This document shows, one piece after another, positions 61,201-63,674 of a stretch of DNA of 64,000 nt. Position numbers and translations under genes: made by a program. Under the pieces are notes generated by a model. The model was given only the letters and a program-made list of their open reading frames with translations, was not told where the DNA came from and made no database searches. The DNA comes from Terebella lapidaria (taxonomy: Eukaryota; Annelida; Polychaeta; Terebellida; Terebellidae). The stretch is from positions 28,496,423-28,560,422 of the forward strand of contig OX424566.1 of assembly GCA_949152475.1 (NCBI GenBank). The letters are read 5' to 3'. Within the stretch, counting starts at the first letter, position 1. Each line of letters starts with the position of its first letter.

Positions 61201-63674
61201 TTTAGCATGTAGCTGAACTTTTTTTTCTTTGCAAAAAGGTAAATCAGATGGATATCATGTATTATGAGCACAAGGTAAATTAATTAACTTGTAGAACAAT
61301 GCATAATACCGGTAAGTGCTGCTAGTTTTTACACGCTGTCTTTTCTGTTAATTTCCCTCAGAGGAGACGATCACACGCGTGATGTACACAGACTACCGAT
61401 ACGCAGTGATGTACAAGTGTTTCGGTGGCGTGCGGGCGGACGGTTCCTGTGACCCTGAACACGCGTACGTCGACATCATGAGCCGTCAGAAGTATGCACC
61501 ACCATCTGACGTCATGGATACTCTCAGAGATGTTGTCCGACATGCTTGCTACAACAATGGAGACTTCATACCTGTTAGACCTGAAGGTAGCAATTCCATA
61601 ATGAAAGTTTGAAAAATTTGTGACAAATAAGATAAATTCATTCAAATTAAAGATTGTACAATTTTTATGGTCAAAATTAAAGTCTCCCCCAAATATTATT
61701 CAGGTAGATCTATTACATCGAATGAAATGTACAAATGTGTGTAAAAATTTCATCAGCCATGTGTTGCTTACAAAATAAAGCATATATGTTTTTGTTTTTC
61801 CGAATCTTATTTTAATTTCACTAACATTACATATATCCATGGTATCTGCAGACACCTGTGAGGTGGCACATATGGTCAGTCGAAGCTGCCCGCTATCTCA
61901 GATGCCGGTCGTGTTGAACTTTGACCTGGACAGATTCGCAGGCACCTGGTATTCCTTCGCCCAGTTTGGTGGTTCATCGAATCTCAACTCAGTCACATTG
62001 AACATTCAGATAAATAGCGATGGGCAGCTTGAAGTAATCCGAAGGGGCTCAAGGCAAGTGTCAATATATGTAATCTAAAGAAAGGCTGAAGCCTGGATCT
62101 TTGACAAACAACTTGTGATTTAAGAATCTAATTTTTAAACATTAATTGTGAATAATATGGAAATTATTCGTGAAAGTCAAAAATTAATAAATTTGGAATA
62201 GTTCACAATTCAATCAAACAACAAGGTGTCACACAATATGTACAACATGTCATTAAAAACATAAGCAATTTATTTTCCTTCAATATGCTAGAGCTGACCA
62301 GTGCCTCACTCCAGTCACACACAAGCTGCTGTCCAGCAACGATCGTCAAACAGCGGACTTTGAAGCCCAAGGCACAAATTTCAACGGTAAAAAGAACCGG
62401 ATAATGGGTTATTGGTGAAGAGAACATTGTCAACTTCACTATGAGGGAGTTAACCAACAGTGCAATAATTTGAGTTATCGTGAAAATTTGCCTGAATCAT
62501 ATCTCCGGCCTCTTAGTGAGAAAAGACATAATTTCAAAATTCAGTAGTCTGAAAATCACATAAAAATGTTGAATAGCAGAAAAAAAGTAGAACAATTTCT
62601 AACAATATCCATTCAAATCTATTCTAATTATGATATCTTCACAGTTCACGTTCGTGTTTTGTACACGGATTACGACGTGGCGCTAGTCGCCATGTGTTCA
62701 CTGGAGCGTAACGATGGTGAATGCCAGACTGGTCATGGTTCAGTGATCATGTACACACGTGGTGGGTCGATTTCTGACTCGGCTAAAATGCAGATGTTCC
62801 GGACAGCCAACCAGGCATGCCTCTCGGAACGAGACTTTGTGCCGATGAAATCTGGTGGTGAGAAAACAATTTCATCCGAGTTCTACTTCGACTTTATTTT
62901 TTCGTTCTCATGGCACTAAAATATTTTACTTCTACAGTGAGCTGTCAGGCTAGGAGGGTTTACTGTCCATTAGAATCCTTACCTACACCAAAGAAATTTG
63001 ACATTAGCAAGGTGGTTCTCAATTCATTTGTGGAAGCTTTCTAACAATAAAACTAAAGAAAAATTACTTCATTTTATAATGGTTTCTTCATCAGTTTTAG
63101 ATAAGATCTTATCTTTGAATATAATGAAATGAATTAAAGTAGAAAACTTATCAGATTTAATGAAATAACTTTAAATCATGCAGTTTTCCGGGACTTGGTA
63201 TAACGTTGCCCGCATGCGTAATACTGGTGACTGGGACGCTGTGACCTTGAGAATATACCTAGGAGATAATCACATGTTCATGGCTGCGATCACTGGCTCA
63301 AAGTATGTTGGAAGTATTCACGTATTCTACTGACAGAATGAACCCAACAGAATGAGTACTAAGTATATATCAAATATATGTCGGCTAACATGATTACATT
63401 GTGTTCCTAGTAATCAATTTCTCAGTCAGATCTAAAATTTAAAAATGACTCACTAAATTATTGACGAGTGATAACTAGATCTAGGTTAATAGACATGGAA
63501 CTGATGCCAAGGATAAAGCATAGTTCCGAGCAAGAAAAAACAATCCAATCTTAGAACTTCAAAAACCAACTCGTTACAGGAATGGAGCTTGCATGGACAC
63601 ATTCATTACACATATGATTCGTTATGCTGGGGGAAACGAAGCAGATCTGTATTTTGTCCAGGACAAGAGAATTC
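8372..63674 (+). CDS. giant secreted polylipocalin, 26 RBP4-type domains (3' end beyond window)
   Basis: This is one gene assembled by hand from 102 exons, 13,417 coding nt. It begins with an ATG in good context (purine at -3, G at +4) and a signal peptide (MGPVSKWTGLLILTAISFTS). Lipocalin domains of about 164-176 residues follow, each matching vertebrate retinol-binding protein: x-C-x-V-x-x-(I/L)-P, NFD, G-x-W-Y, a mid-domain Cys, (V/Y)-T-D-Y, YxC..DGxC, a conserved Arg strand, and a helix with Cys. The standard unit is exons A (50-89 nt), B (usually 119 or 122 nt), C (80-101 nt) and D (usually 210, 213 or 216 nt). Introns lie in phases 0 (A-B), 2 (B-C), 1 (C-D) and 1 (D-A). All junctions stay in frame and I found no stop codon. 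It is presumably a secreted multivalent small-lipid carrier, but the ligand is unknown. The last exon in the window is exon C of domain 26. Individual splice sites are predictions. Confidence 0.92.
9844..10059 (+). CDS. two mini-exons, linker between domains 1 and 2
   Basis: Exon 9844-9897 (54 nt) encodes SCAPGLDNVFTDTDMMA and supplies the last Cys of domain 1. Exon 10030-10059 (30 nt) encodes about ten residues (DEGVTVANEK). Both are symmetric phase 1-1 exons with good AG and GT borders, so either can be skipped without a frame change. Nothing similar separates any other pair of domains, where one exon A supplies both flanking cysteines. The linker is acidic and probably flexible. The very small second exon is the least certain part of the model. 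Confidence 0.65.
10875..11706. mobile_element. MITE with TA target duplication and internal tandem dimer
   Basis: It starts CTGTAAACCCC and ends GGGGTTTACAG, flanked by TA on both sides (10873-10874 and 11707-11708), as expected for a Tc1/mariner-type non-autonomous element. Words such as TTCGCGGCC and TTTAATTTCGCG extend the inverted repeats. A 266-bp segment (11163-11428) is repeated almost perfectly at 11429-11694, including inner 3'-TIR sequence, so this copy is a partial dimer. There is no coding capacity. It lies in the intron before domain 2. The preceding intron part (10060-10874) shows nothing I recognise. Confidence 0.8.
11979..13135 (+). CDS. lipocalin domain 2
   Basis: Exons are A 11979-12028, B 12277-12398, C 12634-12728 and D 12926-13135. 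Exon A is the shortest of all (50 nt) and carries a single Cys (VCPFSGIQEYSDFDINK) because the preceding Cys is in the mini-exon linker. B reads FVGDWYVLASYH and C reads RTTESCFPTF. D has lost the TDY motif (IVHMTKDRQFILVTHC), and DGxC is reduced to DDVC. The helix Cys is kept (DQLCITPDQL). Confidence 0.88.
13408..15147 (+). CDS. lipocalin domain 3
   Basis: Exons are A 13408-13490 (VYCKVEL then VDCKFENLP), B 14319-14428 (WSGTWYGAARSH), C 14591-14679 (DGECREDF) and D 14938-15147 (KIVYTDYDVTVYYEC, EDGVC, SILSRTPG, ESLCVDPVEL). B is 110 nt, shorter than the common 119 nt, so one or two inter-strand turns are trimmed. The donor after exon C (G|GTCTTT) is weak compared with the others. The A-B intron carries a fold-back MITE. 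Confidence 0.88.
13515..14238. mobile_element. fold-back MITE in domain 3 A-B intron
   Basis: The left end has GGCGCGAAGCGACATTATGA. The right end has TAATGTCGCTTCGCGCG, then TTCCATAGGCTAT, its reverse complement with small changes. Both arms are built from short alternating words (TTACGACTTAC, AACTCGTAA), giving long inverted arms around a unique centre. No open frame of note is present. Exact ends and target duplication are not clear. Confidence 0.7.
15368..16329 (+). CDS. lipocalin domain 4
   Basis: Exons are A 15368-15438 (VVCEIKRKCKVDDIDVETR), B 15578-15696 (FLGEWHTIIIEKR), C 15826-15920 (NGVCSETKRR) and D 16114-16329 (KVVYQVAAYALIYFC, SDGMC, LACLREQDV). The aromatic after G-x-W is His instead of Tyr and the TDY motif is replaced by QVA, so this is one of the more diverged copies. 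All six cysteines are retained. An unusual WARERIS segment occupies the position of the conserved Arg strand. Confidence 0.88.
16401..17773 (-). mobile_element. non-autonomous pogo/Tigger element with transposase remnant
   Basis: The element is 1373 bp, bounded by CAGTAGATCCTGTG and its inverse CACAGGATCTACTG and flanked by TA on both sides. The inner TIR carries repeated GTGGTCTTAAATG words. On the minus strand 16779-16474 encodes about 90 residues resembling the N-terminal helix-turn-helix part of Tigger transposases (RKRKCLTLQDRVKVI, GRKIAEAMNVGKTQIQNI, then VWEWF). The frame then runs into the TIR, and the DDE catalytic domain is absent. The element lies in the intron before domain 5, only 36 nt from the exon A border, so it supplies most of that intron. 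The remainder (about 16,790-17,570) shows nothing else recognisable. Confidence 0.85.
17810..19667 (+). CDS. lipocalin domain 5 (helix Cys missing)
   Basis: Exons are A 17810-17889 (TCDLEMTPYLLKMSDLSIKE), B 18036-18154 (MLGQWYEHASSR), C 19233-19321 (KNGVCFTPVRMH) and D 19455-19667 (HVLYNNDDAMVSFLC, EDGTC, SVFGRSEK). The second Cys of exon A, normally the first of this domain, is absent (YLLKMSDLS). The helix Cys is also absent (VEKVGINPNN in place of xxxC-x-x). In RBP4 these two cysteines pair (C4-C160), so both partners of one disulfide have been lost together. The B-C intron begins with the splice-site minisatellite. Confidence 0.87.
18124..19062 (+). repeat. 32-33-bp minisatellite built from an exon end plus its 5' splice site
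   Basis: The unit is ATTGTCATAGTGGGCGGAGC followed by TAAGTAAGCCTTG. The first copy is the real 3' end of exon B of domain 5 (coding ATTGTCACAGTGGGCGGAGC then TAA, donor GTAAGC at 18155). About 28 further copies follow in the intron, each carrying the same GCTAA|GTAAG donor context. Units beginning CACAGGGG also resemble 3' splice sites. Use of any downstream donor would extend exon B through an in-frame TAA in the GCT-AAG-TAA frame. Reverse-strand frames with TIKAYLAPPT-like repeats are simply this array read backwards. Confidence 0.92.
19868..21129 (+). CDS. lipocalin domain 6
   Basis: Exons are A 19868-19947 (VSCDLDITYSECQMDSMP), B 20090-20208 (FTGVWYPTHTTNN), C 20480-20571 (LGHCLPTSR) and D 20896-21129 (RIAYTDHEHALVYEC, KDGRC, KDMCIDEDV). 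Exon D is 234 nt, longer than the usual 210-216, because the normal donor position (ACA|G) reads GGCGGG rather than GT and the next usable GT is at 21130. The result is a seven-residue extension (GITTSLG) of the inter-domain linker. Confidence 0.86.
21369..22640 (+). CDS. lipocalin domain 7
   Basis: Exons are A 21369-21445 (GECGVDPVRNCGIRYVPLQ), B 21629-21750 (LTGTWYALSTLEY), C 22078-22169 (SNCLAPREAV) and D 22428-22640 (RAVHTDYEHLLLYEC, KDGIC, TIFGRSPGEIP, TEICVKDREF). This is one of the copies closest to the consensus, with an intact TDY motif, DGxC and all six cysteines. SRDPNGLP in vertebrate RBP4 aligns with GRSPGEIP. Confidence 0.92.
22870..28028 (+). CDS. lipocalin domain 8
   Basis: Exons are A 22870-22946 (AVCDASQAETCRVDNIPTPEDF), B 23220-23338 (LTGYWTGVSYLKRG), C 23804-23895 (RHGECLAES) and D 27813-28028 (KVLYCDTATLVIYEC, VTGLC, RSSCVDTDQL). 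The G-x-W motif is followed by Thr rather than Tyr, TDY is CDT (an extra Cys), and DGxC is TGLC. The C-D intron is 3.9 kb and almost entirely repeats. Confidence 0.88.
23371..23676 (+). repeat. interspersed repeat, inverted partner at 29835-30142
   Basis: About 306 bp running from AACCCTATGCTAGCTGAGTT to AACTCCAGCCGGCA. It is present in the opposite orientation at 29835-30142 with scattered differences. Recognisable shared words are AGAGTCACC, GATATATCAC and ATGAACATTTCAATGACTTA. No terminal inverted repeats or coding capacity are obvious. The copy lies in the domain 8 B-C intron. Confidence 0.8.
23922..27636 (+). mobile_element. 3.7-kb GGCATTTCGGC-family repeat with internal tandem arrays
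   Basis: The 5' end is a hairpin, GGGCATTTCGGCACGAAATG, followed by CCCTTATGGTTTTG. The 3' end is GAAATGCCCCAAGGCATCTT followed by TAGGCCTTGA. Inside, 24,450-25,480 holds about seven units of about 130 bp (GCTTAGGAATCAATTGTGGA, GACCTTGAATTTGACC). 25,850-27,260 holds about nine units of about 145 bp (CACTTCCTGTTTGGCCGTAT, GACGACCCCTGGTG). Open frames in the second array are repeat products. Related copies lie at 57,219-58,124 and 63,722 to the edge. It starts 26 nt after the exon C donor of domain 8. Confidence 0.75.
28683..29719 (+). CDS. lipocalin domain 9
   Basis: Exons are A 28683-28756 (GCGFQGTEMCKPQLSQTT), B 28951-29072 (ISGAWVSLARWGRH), C 29179-29264 (IDGECQTPV) and D 29510-29719 (KLVYADNAHMMLYEC, VDGRC, LMVRQVAPLS, RNMCLDPTDF). 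Tyr after G-x-W is Val. Exon B is unusually rich in Arg and Gly. All six cysteines are present. The intron before it (28,029-28,682) shows no recognisable repeat. Confidence 0.9.
29835..30142 (-). repeat. interspersed repeat, inverted copy of 23371-23676
   Basis: Reverse-orientation partner of the repeat in the domain 8 B-C intron, here in the D9-A10 intron. It starts CTCTGCCGGCTGGAGTTGCA and ends GGGTAGCATAGGGTT. The divergence between the two is visible but modest. Confidence 0.8.
30282..31515 (+). CDS. lipocalin domain 10 (C-D intron lost)
   Basis: Exons are A 30282-30370 (VDCPLSPPQQPEITCGIEDVP), B 30866-30984 (FTGTWYTVVRLSG) and a fused C+D exon 31199-31515 (317 nt, RGACISVGRA, then KVMYNDGEHAMLYEC, VDGSC, SRSCFKGNEF). 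The frame runs through the usual C-D junction without a stop, so the phase 1 intron is missing here, precisely or nearly so. TDY is NDG. A fold-back MITE lies 12 nt into the A-B intron. Confidence 0.9.
30383..30602. mobile_element. fold-back MITE in domain 10 A-B intron
   Basis: The left arm reads GGAAGCCGGTGGGGACCTGA then GAATTGGGGATTGGG. The right arm ends CCCAATACCCAATTCCCATG then TCCCCCACCGGGTTTCC, its reverse complement with few changes. Each arm also holds GTAGTAAACCATGGTTTAAT, itself nearly palindromic. About 220 bp, with no coding capacity, able to form a long hairpin in the pre-mRNA. Confidence 0.75.
31630..32512 (+). CDS. lipocalin domain 11
   Basis: Exons are A 31630-31712 (ITCDRSLRPNEHCPLVDIPTQ), B 31827-31942 (VSGTWFHRFGLRDD), C 32070-32149 (KGGCAPTRTV) and D 32297-32512 (RIVHVDADFLVLYIC, DQDC, RATCPETGDF). 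B is 116 nt, three less than the usual. TDY is VDA and DGxC is QDC. An alternative reading of exon A upstream of 31630 is not needed to keep the frame. Confidence 0.88.
32705..35214 (+). CDS. lipocalin domain 12
   Basis: Exons are A 32705-32778 (ITCPLNKIGCPVSSLPVHEN), B 32923-33047 (FTGKWNGLAVLKDS), C 33203-33297 (RDGQCHDLLE) and D 35005-35214 (RVLYTDYEHLLLYFC, ENGAC, NTGCFTADDF). Exon A is very close to the RBP4 N-terminus (CPVSSLPVHENFD). Tyr after G-x-W is Asn. The C-D intron (1.7 kb) holds a candidate DNA transposon. Confidence 0.91.
33349..34831. mobile_element. candidate non-autonomous DNA transposon
   Basis: The left end carries CCTCTCTATATTTATGGTCC then GCTCTCGATTTATGGTCC. The right half carries GCGGACCATAAATCGAG (34,598) and ends GGACCATAAATAAAGAGAGG (about 34,812-34,831). 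These form inverted pairs, so the 1.5-kb interval behaves as a TIR element. Its interior includes the GT microsatellite at 34,210. No transposase frame is visible, and I could not find a convincing target duplication. Confidence 0.55.
34209..34262. repeat. (GT)n followed by a G-tract
   Basis: About 14 GT dinucleotides run directly into a G-run of about 17 (34,246-34,262), with a second G-run near 34,280-34,290. It lies deep in the domain 12 C-D intron. Confidence 0.95.
35398..36394 (+). CDS. lipocalin domain 13
   Basis: Exons are A 35398-35474 (VKCDLPARPPCNLDNLTQAT), B 35622-35740 (LLGVWYTVFARRDS), C 35860-35948 (IDGDCQSGQL) and D 36179-36394 (MTIQYLDDDFTLIHQC, DRTC, SDSCMDIGDL). TDY is LDD. 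The exon B acceptor used is TTTTAG|TTG. A nearby GCTAG would break the frame. The NFD block of exon A is changed to TDV. Confidence 0.88.
36627..37816 (+). CDS. lipocalin domain 14
   Basis: Exons are A 36627-36712 (AVCPPPSPPSPHCDVLEDLP), B 36981-37099 (LTGRWNAVYRLKSS), C 37325-37416 (RHGQCSPTV) and D 37601-37816 (FFLHIDEDNLLMVSC, DTSC, AHGCFSKDDF). The linker between the two Cys of exon A is proline-rich (PPPSPPSP), unlike its neighbours, and may hold the domains apart. Asn follows G-x-W, and TDY is IDE. Confidence 0.87.
37950..39052 (+). CDS. lipocalin domain 15
   Basis: Exons are A 37950-38023 (ETCHVVLPNICRVEDIHTQE), B 38193-38311 (FKGQWYGRYVLRGR), C 38497-38576 (HGHCHQSSSV) and D 38837-39052 (KIVYTDYTYAILYEC, PDGSC, RKLCVEFGDL). 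Exon C is one of the two shortest (80 nt), removing part of a loop. Motifs in exon D are near consensus. Confidence 0.91.
39331..40496 (+). CDS. lipocalin domain 16
   Basis: Exons are A 39331-39413 (ESCAIETSSAMACEAQDLPTQ), B 39722-39840 (FTGTWYALSALKGS), C 40017-40111 (REACLPPSEA) and D 40284-40496 (RVVYTDQLYTLLYMC, ADGKC, LVLGRTLSVP, DDACLEGDNF). The exon D acceptor follows a C-run of about 16 (from 40,260), an unusually pure polypyrimidine tract. All six cysteines are present. Confidence 0.91.
40696..48485 (+). CDS. lipocalin domain 17 (interrupted by nested transposons)
   Basis: Exons are A 40696-40778 (VHCEIPQAVQVPCRTHNLPVQNN), B 40906-41024 (FLGTWYSTYRLVRS), C 41298-41389 (EDVCQPTMTA) and D 48270-48485 (RILRTNYKYAIVHSC, DDGSC, KKACFQVGDL). 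The C-D intron is 6.9 kb because a piggyBac-like element holding a Copia element is inserted just after the donor. Removing 41,399-47,950 and one TTAA leaves an intron of about 325 nt, similar to others in the gene. Confidence 0.9.
43341..43587 (+). repeat. Copia 5' LTR
   Basis: 247 bp with TG...CA ends. It contains the probable start codon of the polyprotein at 43561, so the first nine residues (MAQQQGNST) are encoded by the LTR itself. The LTR ends exactly at a codon boundary. Confidence 0.95.
43561..47523 (+). CDS. Copia Gag-Pol polyprotein
   Basis: The frame has 1320 codons counting from the ATG at 43561. It stays open upstream to 43537, but without an ATG. Order of parts: Gag with two CX2CX4HX4C knuckles (CYSCGKFGHKSYEC near residue 230, CENCKSSTHDTRYC near 260); protease with DCGATTH near 310; integrase with an HHCC-type finger (HWHRILGH ... 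CDTC) and DDE residues in HCDLAGP, LRTDNGTEF and NGTAERSW; reverse transcriptase with QMDVSTAYLNA, LYGLKQ and the catalytic box VWVDDII; and RNase H with CDSDWGG, STCEAEY, VDNQGAI and LADVFTKPV. No stop or frameshift interrupts it, and Gag and Pol are in one frame as in copia-type elements. The RT box is WVDD rather than the common YVDD. It could be active, but this was not tested. Confidence 0.95.
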   Translation: MAQQQGNSTGYGPRQRLMFDGDSARYELWEVKFLGYMHLQKLRDVIAPANVDADAPDAGKNSDAFAELIQCLDDRSLSLIIRDAKDDGRKALKILREHYLGKGKPRIIALYTELTTLKMLDEESVTDYVIRAETAATSLKLAGETVSDSLLTAMVLKGLPAEYETFSAIVTQRDKEQTFTEFKVSLRNFEETEKYRRATSSSSQYEHSVMHVDGRLQQRRRQNEDVKVVCYSCGKFGHKSYECKEKSPKTVTPRRTRWCENCKSSTHDTRYCRKTDSAKSHNSQDEVTDDHNFAFRINSCNTVKRHGLLVDCGATTHIVNDKSKFLHFDNEFNPAGHVIELADGSRSNCAAGRGDAEVSLYDVTGKLHNVTLRNALYVPTYDQDIFSVQNAIDNGASVKFTPDCTNLRAPDGTLFYIEKDGRLYYLNSAVTGNTSSHTVEHWHRILGHCNVADVLKLENICDGMKITDTSRNVKFECDTCTLGKMSQYRNRDPDERALSPLEFVHCDLAGPVSPTAKDGFKYAICFIDDYTGAIFLYFLKAKSDTVEATKAFLSDAAPYGKVKRLRTDNGTEFMNKEFKSLLVENQICHETSAPYSPHQNGTAERSWRSLFDMARCLLLESNLPKSLWTYAVMCSVYVRNRCYNRRTGKTPYELLIGRKPNLSHMHVFGTICFSYVQNKSKLDARCEKGVFVGYDKRSPAYLVYFAASGNVRRVRCVKFSEKPVCDSGDVTGDDAYGDNEVKYEAAGRNENENVQNVPEVQNVDNEVDTRVQGRDRRRPQYLDDYVTKTSDENVTCSVNYVDYCYKAAPITYREAVSGSEQCKWQVAMEEEMKALCDNETYELTPLPEGHNLVGGKWVYALKVGPNGEERYKARYVAKGYSQVENVDHYETFSPTARFTSIRMLMQVAVQENMLIHQMDVSTAYLNAPVDCELYVEQPEGFVQGGANGEKLVCKLRKSLYGLKQSGRNWNNVLHSHLLDEKFEQSLVDPCVYSRIIGNSKTIVIVWVDDIIVAAKDETDVKAVKDSLCQRFKMKDLSVLSWFLGIEFKCMENCIIMTQTKYVTKLLQKYDMVDCRPKANPCELSANKLRMEDSTELDNPEIYRQIVGSLIYLMTATRPDISYVVNLLSQYMSKPTRAHLGVARHVLKYLKGTLNYGLKFERAQQLRLIGYCDSDWGGSEDRKSISGYGFQLCENGSLISWKSAKQQCVALSTCEAEYIAMSVAIQEAKFLTQLMIDLQVFETGVILYVDNQGAIALAKNPVYHKRSKHIDIKYHYIRLEVQKGTVELMYVPTEQNLADVFTKPVSRMKLNELCIMICYEI
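43588..43601 (+). other. Copia primer-binding site inside the coding frame
   Basis: GGTTATGGGCCCAG follows the LTR without a spacer. It matches the complement of the initiator tRNA-Met anticodon arm over 14 nt. It is translated as part of Gag (residues 10-14), so the primer site and the protein constrain each other. Confidence 0.85.
47553..47799 (+). repeat. Copia 3' LTR
   Basis: Identical by eye to the 5' LTR over 247 bp. It begins directly after the polypurine tract AAGTGGGGG (47544-47552). Confidence 0.95.
48629..50093 (+). CDS. lipocalin domain 18
   Basis: Exons are A 48629-48711 (VECDPSASFERDCTWKNLPVV), B 48891-49009 (FAGTWHTYAKLKGR), C 49359-49453 (REGQCMAPVS) and D 49881-50093 (RIAFTDYKTAVIATC, EDGRC, RGTCLDFDDI). 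His follows G-x-W. The C-D intron contains a hairpin MITE and the following D-A intron a 2.8-kb LTR element. Confidence 0.91.
49520..49725. mobile_element. hairpin MITE with 5-bp target duplication
   Basis: CACTGGGTGGGAGCTTGCCC at the left is the exact reverse complement of the right end GGGCAAGCTCCCACCCAGTG. The arms continue inward (GACGAGTCAACTCGGTAAAA with its inverse), leaving a short centre. AGTAT flanks both sides (49515-49519, 49726-49730). 206 bp, in the domain 18 C-D intron. Confidence 0.85.
50260..53070 (-). mobile_element. short LTR retrotransposon (non-autonomous), minus orientation
   Basis: Direct repeats of about 734 bp (50260-50993 and 52336-53069, offset 2076) look identical by eye and enclose about 1.34 kb. 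ATAATA occurs at both outer borders (50255-50260, 53070-53075), allowing a 5-bp target duplication of ATAAT or TAATA. On the minus strand, next to the right LTR, TTGGTGGAGCATCCGTTCGA resembles a primer site complementary to a tRNA 3' end (…GCTCCACCA). A short frame follows at 52025-51774 (NTRSQKTRETTVPVPEP…, about 83 residues), plausibly a Gag start, then a stop. No protease, RT or integrase is present. LTR termini are not TG...CA, so exact borders are uncertain. Confidence 0.7.
53195..54165 (+). CDS. lipocalin domain 19
   Basis: Exons are A 53195-53265 (DCAMTHVNCPVAQIPRQ), B 53385-53503 (FFGTWYLVARLRNT), C 53648-53739 (KGTCFPTGRV, then GSDGCDF) and D 53950-54165 (RVMYTDYTDSAVIFSC, DAPC, EGECFLRDDL). 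Exon C has an extra Cys (SDGC) in addition to the conserved one, giving seven in the domain. The exon C donor is AAAC|GTTTGT, weaker than average. Confidence 0.9.
54343..55324 (+). CDS. lipocalin domain 20
   Basis: Exons are A 54343-54425 (GECEIHQEGRQSCLIENLPAAKN), B 54532-54653 (VTGTWYAVVQLRSS), C 54839-54930 (RDGSCLSPMS) and D 55112-55324 (KVVFAGDKYLALYRC, DDSC, SQTCYMLGDF). TDY is replaced by AGD. All six cysteines are present. Confidence 0.9.
55523..56450 (+). CDS. lipocalin domain 21 (B-C intron lost)
   Basis: Exons are A 55523-55605 (VECQIVEPTWDNCAIYELPQHEN), a fused B+C exon 55790-56000 (211 nt, ILGTWYGVWYLSDT … WDGVCIPA) and D 56238-56450 (RIHWADRHTMVATRC, SDGTC, VAFGRTV, EGACVSVTDF). 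The usual phase 2 intron between B and C is absent and the frame passes straight through. TDY is WAD. The exon is rich in small residues around the missing junction. Confidence 0.9.
56604..58478 (+). CDS. lipocalin domain 22
   Basis: Exons are A 56604-56683 (VQCGMSFQQEECKVDNIPVQEEF), B 56858-56979 (MSGVWYSQYITQGW), C 57120-57208 (DRPCNVRN) and D 58263-58478 (KILHLCQQYIVFYEC, PDGTC, GSRDPGEIP, QEACVEVADL). The TDY position is LCQ, adding a seventh Cys. GSRDPGEIP is strikingly close to the SRDPNGLP loop of vertebrate RBP4. The C-D intron is mostly a GGCATTTCGGC-family repeat. Confidence 0.9.
57219..58124 (+). mobile_element. GGCATTTCGGC-family repeat, 0.9-kb copy
   Basis: Starts GAGGCATTTCGGCAGAAATG then CCTTTATGGTTTT. 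Ends GAAATGCCTCTAAGGCATCT then TTAGGCCTTGA. The interior carries degenerate tandem units with TTGACCTTGACCTTAAATTT and TCTCGGAAACGGTG. Same orientation and same intron class (after exon C) as the copy at 23,922. It begins only 11 nt after the domain 22 exon C donor. Confidence 0.8.
58708..60355 (+). CDS. lipocalin domain 23 with His/Ser/Gly-rich insert
   Basis: Exons are A 58708-58790 (TECSSPIPLELDCDPGELPMQEEF), B 59068-59501 (434 nt), C 59780-59877 (LTQCFEEALEG) and D 60125-60355 (RVLYTDYTDISLVHHC, HGEC, EQSCLLQEHF). Exon B starts normally (MTGSWYAAAKLKSTHTQESM), inserts about 100 hydrophilic residues rich in His, Ser, Gly, Tyr and Asn (RYDPHGRYGDTG, SHSSKSSSGSESS, HEAHGDQH), then returns to the usual strand end (VHLSVTGSR). 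The insert falls in the loop after the first strands, at the open end of the barrel. Exon C is predicted with acceptor CTGAAG|G, less typical than others. Exon D is 231 nt, 15 longer than usual, before the helix Cys. Confidence 0.87.
60493..61586 (+). CDS. lipocalin domain 24
   Basis: Exons are A 60493-60578 (DRCPFEEQVPTQCKLHNLPAV), B 60740-60864 (FLGRWYAVYRSTHG), C 61042-61133 (SEGKCTKTMA) and D 61362-61586 (RVMYTDYRYAVMYKC, ADGSC, RHACYNNGDF). B (125 nt) and D (225 nt) are both slightly long. All six cysteines are retained. Confidence 0.91.
61852..62857 (+). CDS. lipocalin domain 25 (A-B intron lost, GC donor)
   Basis: Exons are a fused A+B exon 61852-62053 (202 nt, DTCEVAHMVSRSCPLSQMPVVLNFDLDRFAGTW is split only in other domains; key parts SCPLSQMP and FAGTWYSFAQ), C 62292-62386 (ADQCLTPVTH) and D 62645-62857 (RVLYTDYDVALVAMC, NDGEC, NQACLSERDF). 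The phase 0 intron between A and B is absent. The donor after A+B is AG|GCAAGT, the classic GC-AG class consensus. GT alternatives nearby break the frame. Two in-phase donors compete after exon D (62854 or 62857). The better consensus is GTGAGA at 62858. Confidence 0.9.
62938..63674 (+). CDS. lipocalin domain 26, partial
   Basis: Exons are A 62938-63011 (VSCQARRVYCPLESLPTPKKF), B 63184-63302 (FSGTWYNVARMRNT) and C 63580-63674 (KNGACMDTFI … DKRI, donor C|GTACGC). Exon D is not in the window: the intron is entered by a GGCATTTCGGC-family repeat that continues to the right edge. The gene therefore extends beyond 64,000 by at least one exon. Confidence 0.88.
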
